DNA of 64,000 nucleotides from Candidatus Saccharimonadota bacterium (GTDB taxonomy: Bacteria; Patescibacteriota; Saccharimonadia; Saccharimonadales; Saccharimonadaceae), in NCBI GenBank assembly GCA_017418275.1, contig JAFONX010000025.1, positions 1 to 64,000 of the forward strand. The letters run 5' to 3'. This document shows positions 1-8,559 of the stretch, one piece after another. Below the pieces are notes generated by a model, which saw only the letters and a list, made by a program, of their open reading frames with translations, did no database searches and was not told the origin of the DNA. The position numbers were made by a program, and so were the translations under genes. The stretch's first letter is position 1, and each line of letters opens with the position of its first letter.

Positions 1-1
1 A

Positions 2-430
2 AAACGCAATTCGTTGCGCTCTATGATGAAAGACATTCAGGACGGCAAAGATGTTGACCAGGGTGAAATCAACACTTATGCGCAACAGCAGAGCACGATG
101 CTAATGCCGTTTATGATGCTATTTATTATGATTAGCCTACCAGGTGCTATCGTCTTCTACTACTTGTTGAATAATATTAGCTCGATTATCATGAACAAAG
201 TTGTCTTGAATCGCAAGCTCGACCAGATGGAAGAAAGCGCAGATAAGAAGATTATTAAAGAACTCAAAGCGCACGAAGTTATCGAAGCAGAGATTGTAAA
301 GGGTGTTGAGAAGAATATTAAAGAAGCCAAACAAGGCCATTATGGCAGCAAAAATAAAAACAAGGACGCCGATAGTGGCGTGCATATTACTAGAATTTCC
401 GCCTCAGATAAAAAGAAAAGGAGGAAATAA
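2..430 (+). CDS. yidC: YidC/Oxa1-family membrane insertase, C-terminal part (gene cut by window edge)
   Basis: YidC inserts and folds membrane proteins, with or after the Sec translocon. Only the C-terminal part is here; the frame is open to the first base, so the gene starts upstream. Visible are a Met-rich stretch (MLMPFMMLFIM) and the last transmembrane segments (LPGAIVFYYLLNN), typical of the YidC/Oxa1 core, then a Lys/Glu-rich cytoplasmic tail ending in KKKRRK. Such basic tails help bind ribosomes in Gram-positive YidC proteins. The next gene, khpB/jag, starts 4 bases after the stop, the usual yidC-jag order (often preceded by rpmH and rnpA). Identification rests on the topology, tail and neighbour. 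Confidence 0.85.
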   Translation, partial: KRNSLRSMMKDIQDGKDVDQGEINTYAQQQSTMLMPFMMLFIMISLPGAIVFYYLLNNISSIIMNKVVLNRKLDQMEESADKKIIKELKAHEVIEAEIVKGVEKNIKEAKQGHYGSKNKNKDADSGVHITRISASDKKKRRK

Positions 431-433
431 TAT

Positions 434-895
434 ATGAATACAGATGAATCAATTCGTTTTGCAACGAAATATCTTGAGGACCTACTGTCGTTCTTTGGTA
501 TAAATGTAGCGGTTTATTCTACAATTGAAGACGACGTAATTCAGCTCTCGATCCCAAGCACCAGCATGAATTCGCTTTTGATTGGCAAGAATGCGAATAA
601 TCTTCGCGCTCTACAACACATTGTTATGATGACTCTGGCTGCTCGTAACGCTGAGGTGACCCGCGTCAATATCGATATTGCAGACTACAAGCGCCAACGC
701 GCAGATAAGATTGAGACCCAGGCTGAGCGCTGGATTCAGGAAGTACGCCGAACGGGGCAGGAGAAGATTTTAAATCTCAACGCAGCCGACCGTCGCACGG
801 TTCATAAGTTTGCTGAGGACTACTCAGATATTAAGACCTTTAGCTCTGGTGAAGGCAAAGAACGCGTCTTGCATATTGTAAAGAAAGAAGATTAA
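434..895 (+). CDS. khpB: KH-R3H RNA-binding protein KhpB/Jag (EloR)
   Basis: A 153-residue protein with an N-terminal KH-type domain (residues 1-78, loop IGKNANNL near 50-57) and a C-terminal R3H domain (about 85-150, R120-x3-H124). It matches the core of Jag/KhpB, an RNA-binding regulator tied to cell elongation and envelope synthesis in Firmicutes. The extra N-terminal Jag_N domain of many homologues is absent, as in short versions. The start is set by a strong Shine-Dalgarno (AAAGGAGG at 417-424) at the end of yidC, so the two genes are translated from one mRNA. A terminator follows at 911-934. Confidence 0.9.
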   Translation: MNTDESIRFATKYLEDLLSFFGINVAVYSTIEDDVIQLSIPSTSMNSLLIGKNANNLRALQHIVMMTLAARNAEVTRVNIDIADYKRQRADKIETQAERWIQEVRRTGQEKILNLNAADRRTVHKFAEDYSDIKTFSSGEGKERVLHIVKKED

Positions 896-910
896 TTGAT
901 ATTTAAACAA

Positions 911-934
911 GGCAGCCCCGTGGGGCTGTCTTTT
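911..934 (+). terminator. Rho-independent terminator after khpB
   Basis: GC-rich inverted repeat (CAGCCCC / GGGGCTG) followed by TCTTTT, 15 bases after the khpB stop. It closes the yidC-khpB operon. Confidence 0.85.
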
Positions 935-1580
935 AGTTATGAAGACAAGAGTCGAACTGGCGATATTTACTATCACGCAAGAGGCGCGTTAGATAGAGAT
1001 GTCTAAGGGTAATATGTTTATTTCGTTGCGATATTTGCAATTAAATTAAGGTAGACCAAAATGGATAAGGTGTAATTAGTTGCAAAAAAACACAACGAAA
1101 TCTTCATAGGTTCTAAAAAAGAGCCTTCTGGCTGGTAGTAACCAAGGGAAGGGGAAGAAGAAACTTTTCCACAACTTGTGAATAAGATTGATTTGTGATA
1201 ATTAAAAAATATGTTGTAATATATACACACATGTGGAAAACTAGGGAAATAGTAAAAAATAAAAACAGAAAAAAGCAAACATGTATTTTAATAAATAATA
1301 AAACAAAATCATAAAAAGTCAAAATGAGGCGCAAAATAATCTATAATTGTTGTCAAAAATGTTACATTGAGCTTTATTTAATAACGGCAAAAACAAATTA
1401 TAATTAATAATTAAATAGACAATGAAATAATACTTAAACTTACTATGTAACTATGTGGTTTTCTCTCTATTCTTGTGACCGAAGGAAGTTTTTGTGCCCA
1501 ATAATACGAGTATTAAAAAGACTTTTCACGCAAACATTTCACGCGCACTCCTGAAAAACGGCAGGGAGGTTGAAGATCAA
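935..1580. other. Large AT-rich non-coding gap with DnaA-box-like sites (candidate oriC)
   Basis: No convincing gene lies here. Three 9-mers resemble the DnaA box TTATCCACA: TTTTCCACA at 1165-1173 on plus, TTATTCACA at 1177-1185 on minus, and TTTTCCACA at 1232-1240 on minus. They are followed by about 200 bases of very AT-rich sequence (1241-1440). The arrangement, near yidC-khpB, fits a replication origin. Against this, dnaA is not visible, and in most bacteria oriC lies on the rpmH side of this gene cluster rather than next to jag. Confidence 0.4.
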
Positions 1581-1610
1581 AAAAATCCCCGGCAAACCCC
1601 GGGGATTTTA
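1581..1610 (-). terminator. Terminator after the LCP gene
   Basis: TCCCCGG (1586-1592) pairs with CCGGGGA (1599-1605), extended by A/T pairs. Read on the minus strand it ends in a run of T and lies just past the LCP stop at 1618. It is nearly symmetric, so it could work in both directions. Confidence 0.9.
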
Positions 1611-1617
1611 ATGTTTT

Positions 1618-3687
1618 CTAGTTAGCCGCCGCGAAATGATCGTTTCCGATAATTACAATAAAGTCTGTGACCTCAGTCTCGGAATCGTCAGAACTTCCCT
1701 TGTACTCGCTTAAACTTTCTGGAATATCTGAAACTAATTCGACGCCATACTTCTCTGCTAGCTTAGCGGCAGTTTCCGGCTTAGTGTCGTTTAGCTGATA
1801 GACGACAGTTTTTTCATTATTTTGGAGATCATCTGGGGCGTTCCCTATACTCTGAATACTAAAGCCTTCGTCCTCTAGGTCAACCTGCTCGTTTGCGGCT
1901 GTTCCTGGTGTCTCGGTACCGTTTAAGACTACAATCTGCGCCATCTCGCGTGAGAAACCTTCGGCATAAAGACGCTCTTGTATAAAGCTATGAATATTAC
2001 CGAAGTACATATCGCCACCATATGGGAGTACGTAGCTAATATTGTTTACCATGCCAGTTGTCATAAGAGCGGCGCGCCCATCGTAGTTATCTACTGTCGA
2101 AAGTGTCTCCATGTTGTTGATATTAAGCTCTTTAGCAAGGCGCATAAGGGTCTTAATATCACTATCCTTGAATGTAGTGCGAATATTATCACCGACGGCG
2201 TTTAATAAACCCGTGGCGGCGCCGAGGTCGGTCACGAAGTTGGTCTCACGAGCTTTCTTTACTGTTGCTTCGATGATACGTTGCTGGAAGTATTCGCGCG
2301 AGAAGTTACCACGAGCTGCACCGTAGCCGCCATGGGAATTGCGCGAGCGAGCGACGCCGAGCGCTTCTGTGCCGTTCAGGTGAATCACCTGCATCGTCGG
2401 GTAGCTGAAATATGTTGTATAACCGTCGGTTTCCATCAAGCCGCGCGGGTCAGTAACTTCGATGGCTGTTTCTGGCCCATCCCAGGTTTCCTCTCCATAC
2501 GTAAAGACGACATCTAGACCTCCAAGGGCATCAACAACCTGAAGGACGGCACCCCAGTTTGCATGGACTTTATACTGGATTTCTATACCGAGAATATCTT
2601 CGAAGGCACTAGCTAGAGCGTCCTGCCCTTGCTTCTCGTATTCTTTCATACTTTCTTCAGAGCCATCATTTTGAATATAGTTACAATAGAAGATTTCGTT
2701 TAACTTAGCCGTTCCGGTGCAGGCTCCTCTTGTATAGTGTAAATCGCGCGGAAGACTAATAGCCTTAATGTCGCCGGAATCCTGATTAATCGAAACAAGT
2801 ATCATGGAATCGGTTAAGAAGCCGCCGTCATATTCTGGGTCGACCATACTATAGCCTTCTGTACCGAAAATAAGAATATTTGTTCTGCCCTTTTCGTCGG
2901 CAAGGAGTGGAGTTTTTTCGTCAGCAAACAAAAGACCCAAAATAGAGCTATCATCGCCAGCGACTTTTTGATAGCGGGAATTGATGTAGTTGTAGAGGAA
3001 ATAACCACCGCCACCAAGAAGCAAAATAATAATCAAGAGAACGATTGGCCATTTCTTATGTTTCTTCTTTCCGAAGTTTTTTGCATCTCTTTTAGCGGCC
3101 TTCTTGGCGGCTTTCTGCTGTTTACGCCAAGACTTCTTCTTTTCTTTGGCTGGTATCTCATCAAAATCCATAGCGTTTTTATCGTGTGTTTCGGCTAAAA
3201 ATTTTCTCGCAGCTTCGTCGCCAAAATCGAACTCATCCTCGCGCTGTAAAGCGTCGTCCTCGGCTTTTTTCTTTGACCTGGAAAGTTTGGGAGCTTTCTT
3301 CCCTCTTTTCTTTTCTTGTACGCCTAGTTCACGGCGACTTGAAGCTTGCTCTTCGAGCTCGGCTTGCGTGATGCGTTCCATGACTAGGCGTTTACGATTT
3401 GCCTTCTCTTGCTCCGAAGCGTGTAATTCTTTTTGCTGCTGGATTTCGAGCTGACGATGCTCGTCGCGCTCGATAGGGGAACTGCGACGCACACTCGCAA
3501 TGCGACTTCCCTCTGCGACTTTAGTTTGACCTTCCGTTTTGCGCACACCTTCGATCGTGCTATGACTAACCTTTTTGGTCGTGTCAATATTGCGCCTCGT
3601 AAGGCCGGCTTGACTCTTCGAGACGACTTTCTTATTAGTTTTAGACCCACTCCTCCATTGAAGTCCGTCCACTGAACGACTACTCAT
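1618..3687 (-). CDS. LytR-CpsA-Psr (LCP) family glycopolymer ligase with LytR_C domain
   Basis: LCP enzymes move lipid-linked glycopolymers onto peptidoglycan outside the membrane. The 689-residue protein has a long charged Lys/Glu/Arg-rich cytoplasmic region (1-212) with coiled-coil character, one membrane segment (about 213-235), the LCP catalytic domain (about 265-520; LTDSMILVS and SLPRDLHY motifs carry the conserved Asp and Arg) and a C-terminal LytR_C domain (about 590-675; VVLNGTETPG). The N-terminal region is much longer than the short tails of typical LCP proteins and may bind partners inside the cell. A TAAAAT element on the minus strand (3696-3701) ends 8 bases before the ATG, so the mRNA is probably leaderless. 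It adjoins a polysaccharide block that could supply its substrate. Confidence 0.9.
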   Translation of the reverse strand: MSSRSVDGLQWRSGSKTNKKVVSKSQAGLTRRNIDTTKKVSHSTIEGVRKTEGQTKVAEGSRIASVRRSSPIERDEHRQLEIQQQKELHASEQEKANRKRLVMERITQAELEEQASSRRELGVQEKKRGKKAPKLSRSKKKAEDDALQREDEFDFGDEAARKFLAETHDKNAMDFDEIPAKEKKKSWRKQQKAAKKAAKRDAKNFGKKKHKKWPIVLLIIILLLGGGGYFLYNYINSRYQKVAGDDSSILGLLFADEKTPLLADEKGRTNILIFGTEGYSMVDPEYDGGFLTDSMILVSINQDSGDIKAISLPRDLHYTRGACTGTAKLNEIFYCNYIQNDGSEESMKEYEKQGQDALASAFEDILGIEIQYKVHANWGAVLQVVDALGGLDVVFTYGEETWDGPETAIEVTDPRGLMETDGYTTYFSYPTMQVIHLNGTEALGVARSRNSHGGYGAARGNFSREYFQQRIIEATVKKARETNFVTDLGAATGLLNAVGDNIRTTFKDSDIKTLMRLAKELNINNMETLSTVDNYDGRAALMTTGMVNNISYVLPYGGDMYFGNIHSFIQERLYAEGFSREMAQIVVLNGTETPGTAANEQVDLEDEGFSIQSIGNAPDDLQNNEKTVVYQLNDTKPETAAKLAEKYGVELVSDIPESLSEYKGSSDDSETEVTDFIVIIGNDHFAAAN

Positions 3688-3695
3688 ATTATTCT

Positions 3696-3701
3696 ATTTT
3701 A
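3696..3701 (-). promoter_or_regulatory. -10 element of the LCP gene, leaderless
   Basis: TAAAAT on minus, 8 bases before the ATG. There is no room for a Shine-Dalgarno after the expected transcription start. Confidence 0.65.
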
Positions 3702-3759
3702 TCACACGGATTTTTATGGGTCTAATTAGTCTTTATAAAGAGTAGTTCTTCGGGTCGAG

Positions 3760-3765
3760 TATAAT
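3760..3765 (+). promoter_or_regulatory. -10 element, leaderless start of GT4 gene
   Basis: TATAAT ends 7 bases before the ATG at 3773, so transcription should begin at or within a base or two of the start codon. Confidence 0.7.
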
Positions 3766-3772
3766 AATCTTA

Positions 3773-4873
3773 ATGAAGAAGTTAAAAATTACTTATATTA
3801 TTAATCGCGCGACGCAAGTGGGCGGCATTGAGCGTGTGGTTTCTATGCTTTCTAGTTATTTTGCGGAGCAATACGGCTACGATATGACGGTTGTTTCGCT
3901 TGAAACAGAAGAAACTGACGACAAGGGCTTTGATTATGGTAATAAAGTTAAAATTGAGCACCTGGGTTATAGTACTGATGAATACGCAAACAGACGTCTA
4001 TTGAATCAGAGAGTGTGTAAAATTCTCGAAAACGAAGAGAAGAAAAAGACGGACATCATTATTACCTGTCATGGCAACATCGCGGATTTGGTGGCTCTAA
4101 ATAAGCGGCTATTTAGCGGCAAAGTGATTTTTACTGAGCATGCTTCTTGGGAATACTACACTAAGGCGCGCAAAATTGCACAGATTCTCTGCTATCGACG
4201 CGCAGAGCGTCTGGTTGTATTGTCCGAATCGGCGGCAAAGATATATCGTCGATATGGCTTAAAAAATGTCAGGGTTATCCCGAACGCAATACGGGAAATC
4301 CCTAAATTTAAAGATAGTGGTCACGAAAAACATGAGCTCTTAGCAATTGGGCGTCTAGAAGAGGTTAAGGGTTTTGACAATCTCGTCTGTGCTGTCGATA
4401 CGATTAAAAACAGGCTTGATGATTGGCGAATAGTAATCTATGGAACGGGCTCCAAGGAAGAGGAGCTAAAGGCTCAAATCAAGAGCTTTGGTTTAGAAGA
4501 TAGTGTCAAGATGGCGGGCACTACGAACGAAGTTTTGAAAAAGCTACATAAAGCATCGGGGTATTTATTGTCTTCGCGCAACGAGGCTTTCCCTATGGTA
4601 GTCATGGAGTCTCTTTCGTGCGGGACACCGGTTATAGCCTATAGCCTTCCTGTCATTGAAGAAATGAACAAAAAATACAAGGTGATTATATCGGTAGAAC
4701 CGCGCGATGATTATCGGGCTTTTGGCGAGGCGATTCTGCGCTTCATTGGAGACGAGAAGCTTAGGAAAAATCTTTCTGAACAATCGCTTGGGCTAGCTAA
4801 CGATTATTTGCTTCCAAAAATTGCAGAAAAATGGAAAGCGCTATTTGAGGAGTTACTAGAGGTAGGGCAATAG
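3773..4873 (+). CDS. GT4 family glycosyltransferase (GT-B fold)
   Basis: A 366-residue retaining glycosyltransferase that would add a sugar from a nucleotide-sugar donor to a growing glycan on the inner membrane face. The N-terminal half carries the Gly-rich acceptor-side loop (TQVGGIERVV, residues 14-23). The C-terminal half has the GT4 donor-site pattern: LAIGRLEEVKGFDNL and the E-x7-E element in RNEAFPMVVMESLSCGTPV. Its length is normal for the family. It is followed 33 bases later by galE, which has its own promoter. The sugar and linkage cannot be read from sequence. Placement between an LCP ligase and galE suggests a role in the wall-linked polysaccharide. Confidence 0.9.
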   Translation: MKKLKITYIINRATQVGGIERVVSMLSSYFAEQYGYDMTVVSLETEETDDKGFDYGNKVKIEHLGYSTDEYANRRLLNQRVCKILENEEKKKTDIIITCHGNIADLVALNKRLFSGKVIFTEHASWEYYTKARKIAQILCYRRAERLVVLSESAAKIYRRYGLKNVRVIPNAIREIPKFKDSGHEKHELLAIGRLEEVKGFDNLVCAVDTIKNRLDDWRIVIYGTGSKEEELKAQIKSFGLEDSVKMAGTTNEVLKKLHKASGYLLSSRNEAFPMVVMESLSCGTPVIAYSLPVIEEMNKKYKVIISVEPRDDYRAFGEAILRFIGDEKLRKNLSEQSLGLANDYLLPKIAEKWKALFEELLEVGQ

Positions 4874-4893
4874 TCTTAACCTAATCTATATGG

Positions 4894-4899
4894 TATAAT
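4894..4899 (+). promoter_or_regulatory. Extended -10 promoter of galE, leaderless
   Basis: TGGTATAAT (TGn plus TATAAT) ends 7 bases before the galE ATG. No Shine-Dalgarno is possible after the expected start of transcription. Confidence 0.75.
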
Positions 4900-4906
4900 A
4901 TGTCCT

Positions 4907-5911
4907 ATGAAAAGAATACTTGTAACAGGCGGCACGGGCTTTATTGGCTCTCATACAGTCGTCGAATTGCTTCAAGCGGGTGACTATGAAGTCGATATAG
5001 TGGATAATCTTGCCAATAGTAAAGAAACTGTTATTGATGACATTGAAAAAATTACAGGCAAGCGCCCAAATTTTTACAAACAAGATTTGCTCGAAGAAGA
5101 TAAGCTCCGTGATCTGTTTCGCGAGCGCGACTATGAGTCTGTGATTCACTTTGCTGGCCTTAAGGCGGTTGGCGAATCGGTCGAGAAACCACTTGAATAC
5201 TACGAAAACAATCTGCTTAGCACACTTAATATTTTGAAGTGTATGAAAGAATTTGGCACGAATCGCATGGTCTTCTCTTCTAGCGCAACGGTTTACGGCG
5301 ACAGAGACAATGTGGCTCTTACTGAAGATATGCAGACTGGCATCGGTATTACCAATCCTTATGGTCGCACTAAGTTTATGATTGAAGAAATCCTCAAAGA
5401 TTTCTGTGTTTCGGATAATACGAAGCAGGCTGTAATTCTTCGCTATTTTAATCCAATCGGAAACCATGAATCTGGTCTAATCGGCGAAGATCCTAACGGT
5501 ATTCCAAATAATCTTATGCCGATTATTATGCGCGTGAGCCAGGGGCGTATTCCTGAACTAAGTGTTTATGGCGATGATTATGACACGCCGGACGGTACTT
5601 GCATCCGTGATTATATCCACGTTGTAGATCTTGCAAAAGGTCATCTAGCTGCCCTTGAAAAGACCGAAGGCGCTGGCGTCTTCATTTATAATCTTGGCAC
5701 CGGCAAGGGCACGAGCGTTAAGGAAATGATTATTGCCTTTGAAGAGGCGAGTGGAAAAGCCTTACCTCACAAGATTGCGGCTCGTCGCGCCGGCGATCTC
5801 CCAGCTATTTTTGCAAATGTTAGTAAAGCAGAAAATGAGCTTGGCTGGAAGGCGACTCATACTGTCGCAGATGCGATGCGTGATACGATTAAGTTTTTAA
5901 ACAAGGAATAA
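4907..5911 (+). CDS. galE: UDP-glucose 4-epimerase
   Basis: Interconverts UDP-glucose and UDP-galactose (or the N-acetyl forms), supplying galactose-type donors for the surrounding glycosyltransferases. The 334-residue protein is a short-chain dehydrogenase-type epimerase: NAD-binding GGTGFIGSH at residues 7-15, the SSSATVYG segment with the catalytic Ser/Thr, and YGRTK as the YxxxK catalytic pair. The C-terminal half has the substrate-domain elements RYFNPIGNHESG and DYIHVVDLA. Length is standard. The start follows the extended -10 directly. The Wzz-like gene begins one base after the stop, so the two are cotranscribed. Confidence 0.95.
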   Translation: MKRILVTGGTGFIGSHTVVELLQAGDYEVDIVDNLANSKETVIDDIEKITGKRPNFYKQDLLEEDKLRDLFRERDYESVIHFAGLKAVGESVEKPLEYYENNLLSTLNILKCMKEFGTNRMVFSSSATVYGDRDNVALTEDMQTGIGITNPYGRTKFMIEEILKDFCVSDNTKQAVILRYFNPIGNHESGLIGEDPNGIPNNLMPIIMRVSQGRIPELSVYGDDYDTPDGTCIRDYIHVVDLAKGHLAALEKTEGAGVFIYNLGTGKGTSVKEMIIAFEEASGKALPHKIAARRAGDLPAIFANVSKAENELGWKATHTVADAMRDTIKFLNKE

Positions 5912-5912
5912 T

Positions 5913-6485
5913 ATGGCAAAGGAAAAGAAACCAGAATTTAAGATGGGGGACTTTTGTAAATATGTCCTTAAGAAGTGGCCAATCTTGCTTTGTTGTTTAA
6001 TTATTGGGGTTTGTATTTCGGCATACTCTTGGAAGCATCAGAATTTGGCTTATGATGCGCAGACTACTCTGCTCTTGCATGACAAGGTTGATACAGCCGG
6101 CGACAACGACGAATATGCTCAGATTGTAAATATTCTATCCAGCAAAGAAGCGTATGCGAAAATTGGCGTAGATGTCGAAGATGTGGATTTCGATAACATA
6201 AAAGTCACCGGCATAACGACTGGTATTGTAAAAATCGAAGCAACTGGTAATAGCGAAGAAGAAGCTCAACAGAGTGTGGATTTTATCGTAAAGAATTCCG
6301 AAAAGGTTATAGACAGCATTTTTAAAGAAAATGATTTTGAGACTGTTGTGCTAGAAAAGCCTAGCGAAAGTTCCGTGAGTGGAACTAAGAAAGATAAGAT
6401 TCTTTCGGTTACGGTAATTATGTTTGCGATGGTGTTGCTAGCAATAACAGCAGACTTTATAACCTTTAATAAGAAAACTAACTAA
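5913..6485 (+). CDS. Wzz-like polysaccharide chain-length/co-polymerase protein
   Basis: A 190-residue membrane protein with one membrane segment near the N-terminus (about 22-42), an extracytoplasmic part of about 115 residues, and a second membrane segment near 160-183. This hairpin topology is that of Wzz/CapA-type co-polymerases, which set chain length in Wzx/Wzy polysaccharide export. It is shorter than most Wzz proteins and lacks the Pro-rich motif and the fused tyrosine kinase seen in other systems; no separate kinase gene is visible. Translation is coupled to galE: the ATG lies 1 base past the galE stop, with AAGGA inside the end of galE. It ends at a terminator shared with the convergent GT2 gene. 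Confidence 0.7.
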   Translation: MAKEKKPEFKMGDFCKYVLKKWPILLCCLIIGVCISAYSWKHQNLAYDAQTTLLLHDKVDTAGDNDEYAQIVNILSSKEAYAKIGVDVEDVDFDNIKVTGITTGIVKIEATGNSEEEAQQSVDFIVKNSEKVIDSIFKENDFETVVLEKPSESSVSGTKKDKILSVTVIMFAMVLLAITADFITFNKKTN

Positions 6486-6488
6486 TTC

Positions 6489-6518
6489 AAAATAGCCTCT
6501 TCGTGGGGCTATTTTTTT
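6489..6518 (+). terminator. Bidirectional terminator between convergent genes
   Basis: AAAATAGCC (6489-6497) pairs with GGCTATTTT (6507-6515), followed by Ts. On the minus strand the stop codon of the GT2 gene (6509-6511) lies inside the hairpin, so the coding end and terminator overlap. Confidence 0.85.
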
Positions 6519-7468
6519 GTTCTATTTTTCAAGATATTGATAACTCTGGCGGGCAAAGTAGTGTTGATATAACACAGTAGGGCTATGAAGCGTTGCTTTT
6601 TCGTGGCGATTTTTGCAAAAAGAACTTTTTGGCGATATTTCTTTAGAATCTGCTTACACTCGCGCACTTCGACTGGATACTTACTAGCTTCGCGCGAAAT
6701 ATCGATTATCTCCACAATAAAGTAAGCTTCCATAAAATAACGAATAACAGACGCGGTACTGTATTTTTCGGTTTCTGCGATGGTTCTCATGACAGTAAGA
6801 CCGTCCATTCGACGCTTATAGAAACGTTTCTTGGTTAAACTGCTGGTATTATTGCGGTAGCCATAGATAATATGATTGCTCGAAACAATACCCGAACACT
6901 TCTTTAGGTAATTGTAGTTGAGATATAAGTCTTCCCCAACGGCATAATTTTCAAACACAAGGTCTTTTAATAGGGAGGTTCTATAAAGCTTGCAGACCGG
7001 TCCAGCGGAAATTCTTTGCGTGAGCAGACCAGAAATTGCTTCGGCTTTGCTTAATCGTGTCGTTACCGTAGGGGATTCTTGGGGATTGAAAACTTTGTCG
7101 AAAGCGGTATATTTGGCGCACACTAGACCATACTTGCCGTTTTCTGAAGCCTCAAACAAGAAACTTAGGTAATCTTTTGAGACTATGTCGTCAGAATCGA
7201 TAAAAACAATGTATTCTCCTTTTGCTTCGTCGAGACCCTTATTGCGTGCGTGGGCGGCACCAGGTTTATTACAAGTCGCAAGTTTAATGCGCGAATCTTT
7301 CTGTGCATATTCTTTGCAGACTTTAACAGAATTATCGCTCGAGCCGTTGTCTACTAGGATAAGCTCGAAGTTTTTGTAGTCTTGTGCCAAAATACTCGAA
7401 AGACAAGCTGATAGAAACTTCTCGGTATTAAAAACTGGAACGATAATCGAAATTAAGGGCTTTTTCAT
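6509..7468 (-). CDS. GT2 family glycosyltransferase (GT-A fold)
   Basis: A 319-residue inverting glycosyltransferase. Nucleotide-binding start SIIVPVFNTEKFL (about 7-19), DNGSSDNS, and the metal-binding DxD in FIDSDDIVS (about 90-98) are all present. The C-terminal third is basic and may contact the membrane or acceptor. The start codon overlaps the stop of the upstream polymerase-like gene by 4 bases, so it is the last gene of a three-gene minus-strand operon (GT4, EpsG-like, GT2). Sugar specificity is unknown. Confidence 0.9.
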   Translation of the reverse strand: MKKPLISIIVPVFNTEKFLSACLSSILAQDYKNFELILVDNGSSDNSVKVCKEYAQKDSRIKLATCNKPGAAHARNKGLDEAKGEYIVFIDSDDIVSKDYLSFLFEASENGKYGLVCAKYTAFDKVFNPQESPTVTTRLSKAEAISGLLTQRISAGPVCKLYRTSLLKDLVFENYAVGEDLYLNYNYLKKCSGIVSSNHIIYGYRNNTSSLTKKRFYKRRMDGLTVMRTIAETEKYSTASVIRYFMEAYFIVEIIDISREASKYPVEVRECKQILKKYRQKVLFAKIATKKQRFIALLCYINTTLPARVINILKNRTKK

Positions 7469-8559
7469 GATAGGAGCCTAAAAGGTATGATTTGACTATT
7501 TCCGAGAACGAAGTAAGCTAGAGCGAAATATCCAGCAAGTGCAGCAATAAATACAAAACGTTTCAGGGCTGGGCTGTCCTTGAACCGATCGATGCCGAGC
7601 CAGAAACCAAACACGACGAATGGCCAGAAATAATCCGCCATGCGTCCAATATAGGCCGAATAGAAGCCGAGGCTAGCATAGAATAAACCACAAAGAATAA
7701 TGAGGACGGAATAAGTATTTAAAGAAAAGCTTGCTGAATTGTTCTTTTTGCGCGTGAGGGCTAATAGAGCCGCGAGGCTAAGAAAAATAACAAAATCGAA
7801 GTTAATAATGCTACCACCATAAAGCTCCAAAGTATTCGCATATTTACCTGGCATTAAACCCGTATCGAGCAAGAGTGTGATGAACTTAGGAAAAATAAAC
7901 AGCGCGCAAAGCAGAGCGAAAGTGGCAAAAATTGCGACCTTCTTTGCAGAAAAACGTCTTAGGGCTGGTGCTACGAATAAGACAGGTATTAGAATAATCG
8001 CGGAAAAATGCAGGCAAAACGCTAGAAGAAATAGAGCAAGATTTGAAAGAAGGGCGCTTGGTTTTTCGAAAACGCGCAAAAGAAGTAGGGCGAACAACGA
8101 AATGGCTGCTGCCTGGCGCATGCCATTAATACAATACGGCAACATTATTAATACAAGTGCACCAAAGATAATCCACGCATTATTTTTGTCGAGTTTCTTC
8201 GCAAAGAAGAACAAACATGCGAAGGTTAATAGAGAGTACGCGAAATAAAATGCGAAATGACCAAATGCAAAACGATCAAGGATTCTAATCAGAAAAATTG
8301 CTGTCGGCTCCATGCTGAACGCAGTAATGCGAGGGATGGCTTGCTCGAGTGGTTCTTCAGAAACGACATCGAACATTTCCGAATAAGCCATAGAGTCTGT
8401 ACCTACGCCAAAACGCATAGCGATAGCGATAGCTGGAATTAAAACACTAACAACAGCGAATGCTTTCTTTTGGTGTTTTTGGTGCAAAAAGGCGAACAAA
8501 AAAGTTAGTGCGAAAACGGAAAAATAGAAGAAAATAGAAGAGATATTAGATAGAGTCAT
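7465..8559 (-). CDS. EpsG-family polytopic membrane protein, probable polysaccharide polymerase
   Basis: A 364-residue protein with about 10 hydrophobic segments. The segment MRFGVGTDSMAYSEMF after the second membrane span resembles the conserved region of EpsG/Wzy-like polymerases, which join repeat units outside the membrane. It overlaps both neighbours (4 bases with the GT2 gene, 14 with the GT4 gene), so the three are translationally coupled. Polymerases of this type are poorly conserved; assignment rests on topology, the short motif and location inside a glycan operon. It could instead be a membrane acyl- or glycosyltransferase. Confidence 0.7.
   Translation of the reverse strand: MTLSNISSIFFYFSVFALTFLFAFLHQKHQKKAFAVVSVLIPAIAIAMRFGVGTDSMAYSEMFDVVSEEPLEQAIPRITAFSMEPTAIFLIRILDRFAFGHFAFYFAYSLLTFACLFFFAKKLDKNNAWIIFGALVLIMLPYCINGMRQAAAISLFALLLLRVFEKPSALLSNLALFLLAFCLHFSAIILIPVLFVAPALRRFSAKKVAIFATFALLCALFIFPKFITLLLDTGLMPGKYANTLELYGGSIINFDFVIFLSLAALLALTRKKNNSASFSLNTYSVLIILCGLFYASLGFYSAYIGRMADYFWPFVVFGFWLGIDRFKDSPALKRFVFIAALAGYFALAYFVLGNSQIIPFRLLS

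Noticed and set aside
945..962. T-arm-like sequence (TCGAACTGGC shared with the tRNA-Asn T-arm)
   Set aside because: No pairing acceptor, anticodon or D arm can be found around it. A 10-base match is not enough for a tRNA relic.
1494..1623. 43-codon GTG frame with AAGGAAG upstream
   Set aside because: It runs through the LCP terminator and into the LCP coding end, lacks recognisable features, and the promoter is unclear. It remains possible but weak.
4886..5467. 193-codon open frame opposite galE
   Set aside because: Antisense shadow of galE with no start signals; galE is certain.
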